The translations under genes and the position numbers were made by a program. This document shows positions 1 through 12,310 of a stretch of 64,000 nucleotides of DNA, piece after piece; within the stretch, counting starts at the first letter, position 1, and each line of letters starts with the position of its first letter. The stretch comes from Lycorma delicatula (Eukaryota; Arthropoda; Insecta; Hemiptera; Fulgoridae), in NCBI RefSeq assembly GCF_047948215.1, contig NC_134456.1, positions 67,420,029 through 67,484,028 on the forward strand, in the 5' to 3' direction. Below the pieces are notes generated by a model. It worked only from the letters and a program-made list of their open reading frames with translations. It was not told where the DNA came from and made no database searches.

Positions 1-372
1 CTGCACCCTAGTTGTAAGATGATATGAGTTTAATTCTCCTTTGATATTCAGACTTAGTGTACTTAATGAGGCACGAGAAAGTCAATTTGTCATCAAAAAT
101 CACACCTAGAAGTTTAATCTCGTTTGTTCCTTTATTTCATTTTCACCTAAGTTTTTAATTTCACGATGTTATTGAATCTTTCTAGCTGTCTAGAGAAAAC
201 AATAAATCTTGACTTAGTTACCGAAAATTTAAAACTACTACATTGTACCCATCTTTTCACTGAGTTTAACGAATTCTGTATTATTTCCCTAGTAGTTTCA
301 AATTCCTTGCCTCTACAGGTGATAGTGATGTCGTCAGCGAAGATACTTCTTTTACCGGCGTAGTGATCACAA
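1..372 (-). pseudogene. LINE reverse transcriptase fragment (Jockey/I-like), runs off the window
   Basis: Read on the minus strand, this stretch encodes the RT catalytic block IFADDITIT at about 344-318. It is followed by a thumb-like region ending in a run similar to FKFSVTKSRFIVFSRQ. After a frame change near 130-165 comes a block resembling the LLGVIFDDKLTF motif common to Jockey/I-clade non-LTR retrotransposons. The order catalytic Asp-Asp, then FSxxKS, then LGVxxDxKLxF is what is known for this protein class. Stops and a frameshift show it is dead. Upstream palm motifs are missing beyond 372, and the 3' part lies outside the window. The assignment to a LINE RT is fairly sure; the clade is tentative. 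Confidence 0.7.
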
Positions 373-1403
373 ATATGTTAATTGTTCTTTGAAATAGAAT
401 AAGATACAGTTTGGATGTAATAATACAGAAAAGTTATAATTAATGAAGTTGTGTAAACGTTTTTAATTATGCTATTTATTGAACATCAAGTTTTTTCATC
501 ACAATATTATTCAATATTCAGGACTAATAAATATTTTTAGAATAAAATGTAAGCAATTATTAATATAATGAAGTAACATTTTAAAAGTTGCAATTTTCAT
601 TGTAATATGTTAATATATTGATTAATTATGTCAGACAAATTTGCTAGTAGTTCACTTAGGTGATTTTGTTATATTATTGCAGTCATTTCTTGAAGTCCTT
701 TCAATATTTCTTAACGTAATAAATCATTATTCGTAGTGGTTTTTCCAGTCAAGTAGTGTAAACAATATAAAAAAAGCTTATAACGTTGTATCGTAAGGAA
801 ATTTTATGTTTATATTTATTTATACTTTAGAAAAATATTTGATTATAACCTTATCGATTAATTTTACCGAGAAGTAAGTTTAGATATCTTTGGATAATTT
901 ATTGAATGATTTCTATTTTTTAATTTAATTCATATTTTGTAAGTATTTTGTGTTGTATACAAAATGTTTTACTATTATTTTTAAAAAAATATTAGTTCTT
1001 CTTTTTTTAATACATAATTGAAAGATTATTTCGTATTAATATACTGACCATGGCCGTACTTAGGTTCTACGTTTACTGCAAATTAGTTTAACAGTAAAGT
1101 TAATCCCCAGCCATCAAGATTTATAGTAGACTCATAATGATAAATAATTTCCCCTTAAAATTCAAAAGAAGTTTGGTACTATCTGATACAATTTTATTAA
1201 AACAAAACTCACAAGTAACTACGTTTCTTTTTCTTGAAATTACTAAAGAACGGTAGCTGTGTTTTTCCTTTATCAAACTTATTTTGATGAGTTAAACAAA
1301 CTCAAAAAGTGACTTGTACAGATAAGGCTAGCGCAATCTGTTGAAATTTCAACCTGATAAAAAAAAATTCACGATTTCATCTGAGGAAGAATCCCAACTC
1401 CTT

Positions 1404-1545
1404 AATATGCCTGGCGTAGGATGTTACGATTTTCTTGATTATGACATTTTTTTTACCATACTTTTCTTAAAATAAGCCCATAAGTAGTTAGTTGGTTCTT
1501 ATATCAGATCGTTTAAAAACTCTATGGCGTCTAAACTGATATTTG
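1404..1545 (+). repeat. diverged duplicated segment, copy 1
   Basis: Shares several blocks in the same order with 2388-2490: an ATGCCTGG block followed by GGATGT, a TTTTCTTGA block, and AGATCGTTTAAAAACT (copy 2 reads AGATCGTCTAAAAACT). The blocks are separated by indels, so this is an old duplication or two copies of an unnamed dispersed repeat. Confidence 0.4.
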
Positions 1546-2387
1546 CGTTTATTTTTATTATATACCGTAACAGTGTATCTTTAAAATTTTATAGACTCTC
1601 TCTCAGATAAGTTTATTTACCACAATTAATAAAATGAAAATTATCATCATTGATAGAGAGGTATTTCTTAATGTTTCGTTCACCTGTTAATTTTTGTAAC
1701 TGGCGGCTATGTTCTCGTAACTTCCTAATTTTTAAATCTGCATTTCAGCTGTTTAGTGGTAATGAAACCATTCGAACCTGGACTGATATCTCAATCGATA
1801 CAGCTGTTTTATTTTCATTTCATTTCTCGTGCCTTTTTGAAGTTGTTTTTCTTCAGCCTTTTACCACAACCAATTAAAATGAATGTATGTATTTTCTTAT
1901 AACATACTAATGTTTTGATTATCATGCGAAGAATCAATAATTTTGTTTTTATTTGCAGTTCATATTTCTCTTACCTCCTTATGTATATCGTTATTTGTAA
2001 GGTTTCAGTTAAAATGATTTTAATTATGAAATGATAAGTGTACATTTCATTCTCAAAAATTACAGTTATTTCCAAACAAAATTTCTTGTTATGTACAAAG
2101 ATTTAAAACTAAATTACTTGTCTTTTAGAAACCGGTTTAGAAACTGACTTATCAACTTGTTTTATATTTTCTTATCGCTAAACAAAATAAAGCAGCCAAA
2201 GCCTCAGGAAAGCTTCCAAAATATCTTACTTATGGGAAGAATGTAGTAATAATATTTAGTGATATTCAGTATCTATTGTAAACAAAGTGAAAGTGCAATT
2301 TGGGTAGGTTAAAGATAAATTTGAATGGAATGGTTAAAAGTAAGTTATATTCAACTCAGTGAAAGTACATACCTGACATGCCTGGAA

Positions 2388-2490
2388 TGGGATGTATGTT
2401 TTTCTTGAGAATAGCAATTACTGAACTGAGTCTATTATTAGATCGTCTAAAAACTATTATAGTGCCAAGCAGATCGGTGTATTCAAGAAA
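2388..2490 (+). repeat. diverged duplicated segment, copy 2
   Basis: Partner of 1404-1545 in the same orientation. The best shared block is AGATCGTCTAAAAACT near 2441, followed by a related stretch ending in AGATCGGTG. Spacing between blocks is shorter here than in copy 1. Confidence 0.4.
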
Positions 2491-5217
2491 CAAACAAATC
2501 CAGTTATATAATAGTGATTATAATGAATTTTAGTGTATACAGACAAAATTGAATATAATAAAACTAAAATCCTGCTTCCGAACAAAATATTTATAGATTA
2601 GATAAGAGAGAATCTTTATGATATCTATCAAGTTAAGTAGCATTAAGCTTTGTCATGTTTACAGTTACTAACTTGAAATCATATGAACTTAATTCAAAAC
2701 GGTTGATGTGGTTCGGGATTCAGTATAACATTCTGTATAGTGAAAGTAAATAGTAGAAAATCGTTAAACCACTGAGCTCGACAGACAACATTTGTTGAAC
2801 ATAGCATGTATGGGTGTATATCGGCTGTTAATAAGTAAAGCAGTAACTGGCAATGTTATTCCATTTCAAACAAAATGAAAATGTATGTATTGCAAAACTA
2901 TCGATGTGCGTGTAAGGTAGAAATGTTTACATTTATTGTTTGGATTAGAGCACGGTAAATACGTCTTCATTTGGTTTTGAAGTAACAAATGAACAATAAA
3001 TCAGTAAACTGAGATTCACACTTTGCTGGGTTTAATAATTTGTTTAAATAGCTTGAATATGATTTTGTATTATTTAAATATTATTATTATATATTACGCT
3101 GTGATATAGTTTATGAATATTTTATTACATTAAGGCGTTAATTTTATTTTAATAAAATTTCACATTTACAAATAAAACGACACAAAAATGTATGCTAAAA
3201 AATACAGTCTAAGTACGATCATAAACTAACAAATATAATTTTAATTCGTTTTTTTTTTTCATGAATACATTTAAAACAATTTGATTTAATTACTAAACTT
3301 CAAACAAACCATAAAAATCAAACAGAATCACAAAAAATTCTTAGATTCTGTAAGTTTTATATTATGATTATTAATTAATAAGATTAACTTCATAAAGATA
3401 CATCTTTTATTTTGGACGGGAGGATTCTAAAAAATTACATTCAGAATTTTGAAAATTTGTTCAAAGTGTAATAAACCTTTAAAAATGTAATGAAATTACA
3501 CATAAAAATTTGCACATTAATAATTTTCTAGTGAAAATCTAATTCTTTTCTATTATAATGCATTAATTTCAGCTTTAAGACTAACAATAATCAGAAAGTA
3601 ATTTTCCTAATATCTAACTATAACATTGTAGATGTTCCCATTTAGAAAATATAATTGAAGGTAATTCCATATAAAATCATTCGACCGAAGAATAGTAACG
3701 TAAAAAACATTTTAATTTTTAAAATTTTAATTTTTTGTAGGAAATTAATAATTTCTAATATTTTATTTCATAAAATATTTGACCACAATTTTGCCAACCT
3801 CCATGGCAGAGTTTTGAAAATAGGTAAAACTTAAATGAATATGGATTTGTAATCTTATATAACATTTGTCCCGGTTGTAATAAAATTGTTCTGGTCGTAA
3901 GCGTTTGTGTGGTTATACTAGATTTTATTCAGCAAGAGCCATATCAAATAATTATCTCTATAAAAATAATTAAAATAATAAATCAATTTAAAAAATGACA
4001 AAAAAATATTACTTCTACATCAAAGGGACGACGACTGCTGAAATAGTATTCAAAAATCATTAAGTCAGGATTTATTATGGGACACTCAGAAATGGGCTGC
4101 TTGAAATTAAGAATATCAATACAAATGAGTATATCAATAGTGTATAGGAAGTATAAGTCAATTAAAATTATAAGTTATGAAATTAATTGTATTCTTTGTC
4201 GAGTGCTGGAGAGAGTTATCCTTGTTATTTTGACTAATATTTAGTATTTATTTTATTCACTCATATTTTAAGAAAACCATTCATACAATTACACAAACTC
4301 ACACTCATGCACGCGCTTGTTAGTAAAACGTTGAAAATACAAGATACAAAATCTGCTAAATGCGTTAGACTAACTGGTGTAATTTATGGCTGATTACATG
4401 ACACTCCTGCAACTAAAACATAAGATTTCTTTCTAATTTAGTACAAGCAGTCAGGGCCGATTAAGTTTCTTTTAGTAATAACGTAGTAAGTTGAATACTG
4501 TTCAATTTGACATCAATTAATTGATCCTGATTATTTTTTAAGATATATGTGCCAAAACAAGTTCAAACATCACACTAAATATTTTCTATTCGTAACAAAA
4601 AGTTATCTCGGTAATAAAAAATAATAAAGTTTTTTTAAATTAATTAACGTTAATTTATATACTATATTCTAGAATTTAAATGTAAGCATTTTAATATTTA
4701 TACTAATTGCTTATCTTTATAAAAAACTGTATCCTAAGGGTTGTTGGCCACGTACACATTTAAGAAAAGTCGTTCAAGAAAAACGTTAAATAATTTTCCG
4801 ATATTCAAAATCTGTCCCACGATAAATACTGTAACAATCAACCTTACAAGTGAAACATTCTGTAAATAATCCACTGTAGAATATCATTACTACCAGAGAA
4901 AGTAAACCCGACCATTATCTTTTTCAATTTCAGATGTTTTACATATGTTATAAGACAGATTGGTCTCCGTAAGTAACTGATCAGATAAAGCAACAAATTT
5001 GTAGCTTTACCTATGAGAAAGAACACATTATAGAATTCTACAGTACATAACCTCTATACTCTCATTATGGCTATTTGACAAAATTCAAGTTTTTATTGAT
5101 AATTTTTGTGTTAACTACAAACATTTTGTTAATATGAACTAAATAAATCAATATAATTGCTAATATGGAAATAGAATAGGTTATGAGTGGCTTTCCTAGA
5201 ATGTAAATATGCAAGTC

Positions 5218-5568
5218 CTCTGCGGAGCTGCCGTTCGCACGTGCTTGAACGAGTGGGCGGTAGCGATGAGGCACGGGGACTCTTGCACCACCGAGCGAAA
5301 AAGACTGAGTCCTGGCGGAGATCCCACTCGGGGGGGGGGGGAGGCATTGGCATAACGACAGAGTCCCGGCTCCCGGAGTGGAGACCCAGGGACGCCGTAA
5401 CCGGGCCTGGTGGATCCTACTCTGGGGGTTTGAGGCGGGCGCAAAGTGAGATCCGACCGGCGGGACGAGACTTGGGGGTCCGTTAGAGTAAAGGATACTC
5501 CCCTGGCCTGTGTAATACTTAACTGCAGGATCCGGACTGTTGGAGAAGAAGAAGAAGAAAAGAAATAC
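5218..5568 (+). mobile_element. GC-rich SINE-like retroposon with target-site duplication, copy 1
   Basis: A sharply GC-rich 351-bp island in AT-rich DNA. It is flanked by the exact direct repeat ATGCAAGTC at 5209-5217 and 5569-5577 and ends in an A/G-rich tail (GAAGAAGAAGAAGAAAAGAAA). A TSD plus a 3' A-rich tail is the mark of LINE-mediated retroposition, on the plus strand. A second copy lies at 32288-32609 in the same orientation; shared blocks include GACAGAGTCCCGG, GGCCTG and CCGTTAGAGT. It contains a run of 12 G at 5330-5341. ORFs of up to 176 codons cross it on both strands, but they change frame between the two copies and are probably a by-product of its GC content. I see no clear tRNA A and B boxes, so the source RNA is unknown. 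It may be a SINE or a fragment of a longer element. Confidence 0.75.
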
Positions 5569-5577
5569 ATGCAAGTC

Positions 5578-8500
5578 GGATTTACACCAAAATCCTTTCA
5601 CTGGACAATCAGTTTCGTTTAACCTATCCTATTTTGTATTAATTTAATTAAATCTACTTTTTCCTTCGATTTTTAGAAAGAAGGATTATTTCTGGCCAAA
5701 TGAATTAAATAATTTCTTATTATGTTTGTATAATATTAATATTATTTTTATAACGATGACTAACTTTTTCCAATTTATGTTCTGTGTAAGTATATCTTTC
5801 AGTTAGCAAATGTTGAAGTATTTATGAATTTTTAATTAAAAGATTTACACTTTCCTGATACGTATCCAAAAATGAATTTCTCTAATCTATTTATTCAATT
5901 CATTTTCAATTTTCTAAATAAAGTACAGTGCAAAGTATAAAAATATTAAGAATCTATTACAAAAGATATATATATATATATATAAAAGAAAAGATAAGGG
6001 GTGAAATCAAATTTTCTTTGAACCTTCATCTAAAGAGGTTATATGTCTTACTCACTCACTCAGTCTTTCTTATTCAGTATTACCACCCATCTCCCAAAAT
6101 AAACTCTCCTTTTCTTCCGTACCCCACCAAACCTTCCTCTGTATTACTATATCCTTACCGTAGAAGACTATACCTACCTGCCAGCTGCGCCTGCATTTCC
6201 TGCAAGCATTATCCTCATTGTTCCTTCTCTCCTATCATCATCCTCAGCTTATATTCTCATCACTGCCATTTCATTCTGTTACGTATAATACTGAATACAA
6301 TAGAACTGTAGAAATACATTAAGAATATTATTCTGTGTAATTATTTTTGAACATGAGCTTACTTTTTATTATTATTAATATTTTTCCATATAATCTGACT
6401 TAAGGCTTTTCCTTTTAAATATTATTTACTAGTTGATATATTCAAATTAAGTTGAGTTAGTTAACCTTATAATTCTTTTCTAAAATGTTTAAAATAAAAT
6501 TTCATTTTATCTGTGATTCGTATGCAGTATTGAATTAATTTTAAAATTACATATTTAATTTCCTCTTTCTTTTATTTATTAACTCCAAGGGCATCCTCAG
6601 TCAGAAAAAGGAAAAAAAATTGCACGAAAATTGTTTTACCTTTTATTTATCCGTTATCATGAAGTGAAATCGTTTATATAAGGTGAATGATAACTGCACA
6701 AGTTTTCTTTTTTAATTTCAGTAAGAGCGTCAGTAAAATTGTCGGGAAATGTTTTATGATTCATACAAACTTTTATTTATATTTTTAGTTCATCGTTAAT
6801 TTGAATAGATTTTTATTATCCTCCATTCATTTCTGTTCTGGACGATTGATTTTAAAATATTTAGAAGATTAGGGGCATAAAATATGTCCTCTCTCATAAT
6901 TTTTACACTTTGTACTTCTTTCAACTGTTATGTTACAGAATCTTGATCATTTACGATGTGCAAACCATTTACTTTCATATTACAGTAGTCGAATAGATAA
7001 TTAATTTTTCTCGTGTTCATTTTGACCTATCTTTTGTTATCATCGTCAGTTATAAATAATCAGTTTGAAGTATTTTCTTTGCCTTTTCTTACTCGTATTC
7101 TCTCAAAATTTTTTTTTCATACAAATATATTGCCACTGTTTTAGCCGGTGCGATATAGTTTAACTCAAACCTATTTCATTTTCTTCCAAGAAATTTTCAG
7201 ACATTTATTCCCCCGTCTACATTCTCTAAATTTTTTCTTTTTGAATTTTACTCTATTCACTTAAAAGTTCAACAGTTTTACTCAACTATTCTACTTTTCC
7301 ACTAGTCTAGTTAGAGATGGATTATTGTATTCATTTTTTTTTTTCAATTTTAGAATAATATTTATTGTATTACTTTTATTCAAGGCGGTTTGACGTTGCT
7401 TCCATCTCAGTTCTCCTTCAACATTCATCATTTGTAAATTGTTCTCTGTGTACTACAAGAATAAGCTATTCATTTTTTTTTTAGTTTTTCAACCTAGTTC
7501 TTTTTCACATTTAATCTTGTACTACTTAGAGATTGGGTGACTCTTTGATTCTTCATAAAACCTAATTGTTCGAAATCCATCGTCCATGTACATACAACAT
7601 TCTGCTATATCAACGTAATTCAAATGCTTAGACTTTTGAGTCCTCTTCAGTCTAATCTTGTTTTTGAAGTATTACTCACTCCTTTGTACATAATTTACAC
7701 CGTTTTTTCTAAAAATTAATAAATAAAAATTTTATTTAAATGGCAGTATAATTCGATCCGAACTGTTTAACACCTTTGCGAGCATAGTTAGATAATCAGG
7801 TGCACTTTCTAGCTATTAATTTCCTAGATAACAACGAGGATACCCGACAACTGAAACGCCTACATGTGCTGAACTTGGCGGAAGCTTAGTACCCCTTAAG
7901 CTGATACAGTATCACATTTGTGATGAACATCTTTCTATACCTTGATGAGGAGCCTATCACTTTCCATTCATCATCATGAGCTTGTTATATTACTTTTTTG
8001 TCTATTGTTTAATGGTGTTATAAATTTTTTTTATTTGTTTTTTTTACTAGACCTTTATGAATTATTGTACCTATGTAGCCTTATTCAGTACGAGTATTTA
8101 TATATGTTAACTTTATATATGCATGTATGTATGTACTTTATTTACACTTTTATATATATGTATATCTTTATATTTTATTGAGGGTGTTTGTTGATAACTC
8201 CTCATCATGTGCTTTTTGTTGTACGATTTACTTGTGGTTCCTCACAATTTGTTAAATAAAAAAAATTTGAGGCAAAAGAAGAAATATGGCAGTATACAGT
8301 ATATGTAGAATAACGCCTTTTTATACACATGCTAATGTACTTTCCTAATAATATTTTCTCCTGATTATATTTAGAAGCTTCACTTTTATGGAGTTACCTT
8401 TAGCTAAATTTATGATTTTTTCGTTTAATTTCACAATCATTTTGAATTTTTTCATGTAACATTATAATTTAAATCACAAAATGGCGTTTGCTTTCTGCTT

Positions 8501-9838
8501 TGTGCTATTTCATGTTTTTTTTGTTTTTTTTTTATAAAACTTATCGCAAAAGTATAAGTATTTAAGAATATTCTTACCTTAAAAGTAAATTCATGAAAGA
8601 GTTTGATTGAAGATTCTTTATTTTGTTATATCATGTTTATATTCATTACCTCTTTCAATAAATTTTCTATAAAAAGTAAAACTTTTATTTTTTCAAATAT
8701 TGTAGAGCACACTGTTTAAACTAGTTAACTTCTATTCTCGTTAGCTCTATTTCAATCAAATTCCTTAAAGCTTTTTTGCACTTAGGTATTTCAACATTGA
8801 ACTTTTTTTCTAGCTACGAGTCCTATTTACTTAACTAATTATTCAATTTAAAATATATTGTTTTTTCAGTTCTTTTATTTTATTATGATTACTTATTCTT
8901 TTTAAATGAGTTGTTTTTTATACTGCATCTTGCATGATTACGTATTCAAATATTAGCAAAGAAAATTATAACTTTGAGAACGTGTAGCAATTTTCTTTCT
9001 GTGCAGCTGCTTACATAACTACTATATTCTTTAATTAATCATACTTGTTCGTGTTCGTTATATTCGTTGCATTATATGTATTTTTACAAAAAAAAAGCAG
9101 CTTTTAAGTTATTAAAATTATTTTATAACAATATTAAATAATTGTTAGTTAAAATTATATATTTAAATTTTAAAATACGGTAGACGTATTCCTGTACTGT
9201 ATTCTGTATGTAGTTTATCATGGTCTATAATAAGATAAAATACACCCATGATGAACACACACGTAGATTATTACAGGCTGCTGCGCGGCTTTATTTAATG
9301 AAACCAAATCAAGAACCCAACATCCATTTTGATTGATTCGACCGGTACTGGTGGTACGAAACGAATGGAATAAGATGGATGGCATATCATGAATCACAAC
9401 CTTCTTAATTGCGTACTATTTTTTGCGAGCTTAGTGAAAGTTGATGCGTTATGATAGATCAAATTAAGTGAAGGGCTTCTCTTCTCTTTTCCTCTCTTCT
9501 TTCGGTCATGTTTTATCCCTGGTGTTATAAAACATTATTTATGTCATATAAATCTTCTATTATTAGTATTATCACATTTATTTTTTGTTCTAACAAATGA
9601 TTACATATATATTGACGTTCACTTCCTTTAAAAAAAATACGAATAATGATTACTAAAATTACATAATTCGTGTAGACATACTAATTGTAATAGTTTAAAG
9701 ATTATAATGGACGTGCAATTAAATTATAAGAAATTAAAAGTATTAATAACTTCTTTGTAGTATTTTCGTTAATAAAATCTTTTACATATATGAAAATTAC
9801 ATTATCGTTATTTACGAGAGAGTAAAAATCAACGAACC
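5578..9838. other. AT-rich region without recognisable gene
   Basis: About 4.3 kb with no convincing gene. It holds an (AT)n run at about 5965-5984. The stretch 6040-6290 is pyrimidine-rich on the plus strand and gives an open frame at 5928-6311, which is low complexity and not protein-like. A hydrophobic open frame at 7942-8181 is simply T-rich sequence. Confidence 0.5.
5965..5984. repeat. (AT)n microsatellite
   Basis: About ten uninterrupted AT dinucleotides. Confidence 0.9.
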
Positions 9839-9848
9839 ATCTTTGTTA

Positions 9849-10036
9849 TTTATTTTTTATTCTTTTTTTTTTGTATTTAACCTCCGGGACCACCGTTAGG
9901 TATTGCTTTAGAGGATGAGATAAATGATTTGTAGCGTGTGTGAAAAATACCATGCTTGACCGGAATTCCAACCCGGGACCTCCGGATGAAAGGCCGAGAC
10001 GTAACCTCTCGCCCCACGGAGGCCGGCCATGCACAT
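9849..10036 (-). mobile_element. tRNA-derived SINE with target-site duplication
   Basis: On the minus strand the element begins near GCATGGCCGGCCTCCGTGGG and continues with a tRNA-like head. That head has an A-box-like TGGGGCGAGAGG, an anticodon-arm-like CGGCCTTTCATCCGG and a B-box-like GGGTTGGAATTCC. A body of about 100 nt and an A-rich tail (plus-strand T run at about 9850-9880) follow. The exact 10-bp direct repeat ATCTTTGTTA flanks it at 9839-9848 and 10037-10046, which fixes both ends. The B box deviates from the GGTTCGAATCC consensus and the arms no longer pair cleanly, so it is not a working tRNA gene. The loop suggests a tRNA-Glu ancestor, but weakly. Confidence 0.82.
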
Positions 10037-10349
10037 ATCTTTGTTACTTGGCGTCTTTTTCGTCACAGTTAATAATATTTTTTTTTTTTTTTTAATATAC
10101 TATAAATATGTAATTTGTACCCGCATTCTTTAGTATATATTTTCCAACTGTCTTTTTTTTTAAATTCATACAAAATAAAAGCAACTTGGCAATTTTCTGG
10201 GTTAATACCCTTTAATTTATTTTTCCGGAAGTCACTTATGAACAATAAACGTATTTTATTGAAATACGGTAACTGAACTTATCAAGGATAGCCAAGATCG
10301 TAAGCTAAATTTCTAAATTTAAAGCATTTGGATAGATTAGACGTATTAT

Positions 10350-10390
10350 AAGGAAAGGATCGTAAGGAAAGGTAACGTAAGGAAAGGATC
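10350..10390 (+). repeat. short tandem repeat, about 14 bp x 3
   Basis: Three successive units built on AAGGAAAGG followed by ATCGT, TAACGT and ATC. Confidence 0.75.
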
Positions 10391-10894
10391 TCTACTCTTC
10401 ATATCAAAACGCTTTTATTTTGAAGGTATTTCTATTTAATAAAAATTACATTTAAAATTGATTTACTTTCTTAAAATTTATATCAGTAAAACAGAATTTA
10501 AATAAAGTATAAATATATTTTTGTACTTTTTTAATAAATAAAATTAAATAAATTAAACAATTATTGTTTTTTTTTGGGGGAGGGGGAAACTCATCATTAA
10601 CCAGTACTTTCCAATAAATATGTAAAGATAAAATTTAAGCAATAAAATAATTGTAAACTCATAGTTATACGAAATTTCAAGTGGGTATGGAATCACCCTC
10701 CAACAGAATTGGTGAAACAAAAATCCAAATTCTGAAATATAATTGTGATTAGAATTTGAAATAAGAGATGTCTATTACTTCATACATAGGAACTAATACC
10801 TGAGTAATTAAGACAGTTTAGTCTGCAAGTATAATTTTTGGATTTAAGACCTTAAATATACACTAGGAAAATTGTCTTATGTTTTTTACATTAA

Positions 10895-11290
10895 AAAGTA
10901 CTTTTATTTTTTTTATTGCAGATACTTTGCAAAAACAAAAATTCTACAAAAATGTAGGTACGCCAAACTGTAATTTTTCCGTATAAAAAGCTGTTTTTAT
11001 AATGTATTTTTATTTTTTTATTTATTTAAAAGATAGGCAATTTTTTTTGTAATGAAGAGATCATGCAAAAGAAGATTCTAAAAGTATACGCTAAATACCA
11101 ATTTTTCTATATAAAAAATTACTTGATAAAGTAATTTAATTAGTTTACGTTAAAAATATATTTTCTTTTTGTTATTGCAGAAATCATGCAAAAAGAAGAT
11201 TTTATAAAAATTTTAAAAACGCCAAACGCAAATTTTTTCCTATATCGACATAAACAATATCCAAAGGTATTTCCCTTAAAAAAATGTATT
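10895..11290 (+). repeat. diverged tandem repeat, about 125-135 bp x 3
   Basis: Three similar blocks follow each other. Each has a T-rich stretch, a short TGCAAAA anchor (10928, 11064 and 11187), an A-rich GAAGATT-like stretch, a CGCCAAA or CGCTAAA block, then AATTTTTCC or AATTTTTCT with TATA. Anchor spacing is about 136 and 123 bp. Units 1 and 3 carry TTATTGCAG after the T tract, which looks like a splice acceptor, but no open frame or donor is conserved after it. Confidence 0.6.
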
Positions 11291-11800
11291 TGAAAATTTA
11301 ACAAAGAAGAAATAGTTTTTACTGTTTAATATTCGTTTAATAGTAGTAAAATTTGGATTTGATTTAAATTCAATTTTATGAAGATAGAGCGACATTAATT
11401 GACGTTTTATTTATTAGAACTGGTCAAGTTATGTGACTCATCAATTCCCTCTACCACTTAAGAATTCTCTCATTTCTCTTAACTGTGTAGAAACTAGACT
11501 GTTTTAATTATTAAGGTAATAGTTATTATTTATTATGTGAAGGAAAGCTCTTGTTCAAAATTCAAATTACAATTCCCTGAGGATGTTATGTCAATATTAC
11601 CTGCTTTTGTTCTTATTACCCCGCCAGTGCTCGCTTCACTCACCCTTCTCTATTAATCAGGGGCTTCTGCCCCCTGGTCTTCTACTGTATTTATTATTCC
11701 TATGATTGGGAGAACAATACTGATAAATAAAAATTAAAGCCGTTCTATTTATAAGAATTATCAGTGTATTGTAATTTCTTCATAGCAGTAGTTCGGATAG
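11291..11800. other. no gene recognised; GC hairpin inside
   Basis: AT-rich, except for a GC-richer patch at 11615-11690 holding a perfect-stem hairpin (CAGGGGC, TTCT loop, GCCCCCTG) at about 11658-11676. The motif GTGCTCGCTTCACTCA just before it resembles the CTCGCTTTGCTCGCTAACC motif inside the foldback elements at 33.9 kb and 62.2 kb. It may be a remnant of the same kind of repeat. Confidence 0.35.
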
Positions 11801-12310
11801 CATAGGCCTCGAAACTTTGGTTGATCGGAAGTATGCATATTTCTGAATAGTTGGTCTCCACCTTAGAAATAACCATAAGCAGATGCAACGTGTTGCGTTT
11901 TATGATTCGTTATGTGTCGAACTCATTTTTATCTTTCGGGTAAGTAGGGTTGTGTCCCTTCATTCTTAGAAAATCATTCAGTGTTGCTTGAGACTTCGCT
12001 AGATGTGTTTTGTTTGGAGGTTATCTTAGTAGTACAACGATGTAAATATCGCATTGGCATTCGCATCGGTGCCATACTGGCTAGGCTAGACTGAAAAATT
12101 TCATTACCGAGGTACTGAAGATGACCTCCTGAAAAGCTTATAAGGGTTAGGTACGGAGGGGTGGTGTGGCGACCGAAACCGTCACATCGAAGGTGTCTTC
12201 CCCCAGTCGGATCAGGATTTCACGTTGCTACACTGTAACAATGATAGTGGCTGTGTTCGTTGAGCCGCCGTGTTGGTTATACAGTCGCACGTTTAATGCT
12301 TCTTTTATTG
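11800..12310. other. GC-richer island of unknown nature
   Basis: Base composition rises clearly against both flanks, most of all at 12120-12300. No known protein motif was recognised on either strand. Both strands have open stretches of 30-45 codons in 12140-12300, and in-frame stops break anything longer. I see no TSD or A-rich tail. It could be a piece of an unrecognised transposon or an old exon. Confidence 0.35.

Larger units (their letters stand above)
373..5208. other. AT-rich region without recognisable gene
   Basis: About 4.8 kb of AT-rich sequence. ORFs are short and look random, for example at 1650-1877 and 4844-5026. The only structure I could see is a diverged repeat pair at 1404-1545 and 2388-2490, listed separately. 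No splice-flanked open frame convinced me. Confidence 0.5.

Noticed and set aside
5071..5601. A 176-codon minus frame and overlapping frames on both strands
   Set aside because: They coincide with the GC-rich retroposon. The second copy at 32288-32609 does not keep any of these frames, and composition explains them.
6043..6062. TATGTCTTACTCACTCA shared with 29245-29262
   Set aside because: The identity is under 20 bp in simple pyrimidine-rich sequence and the flanks do not align.
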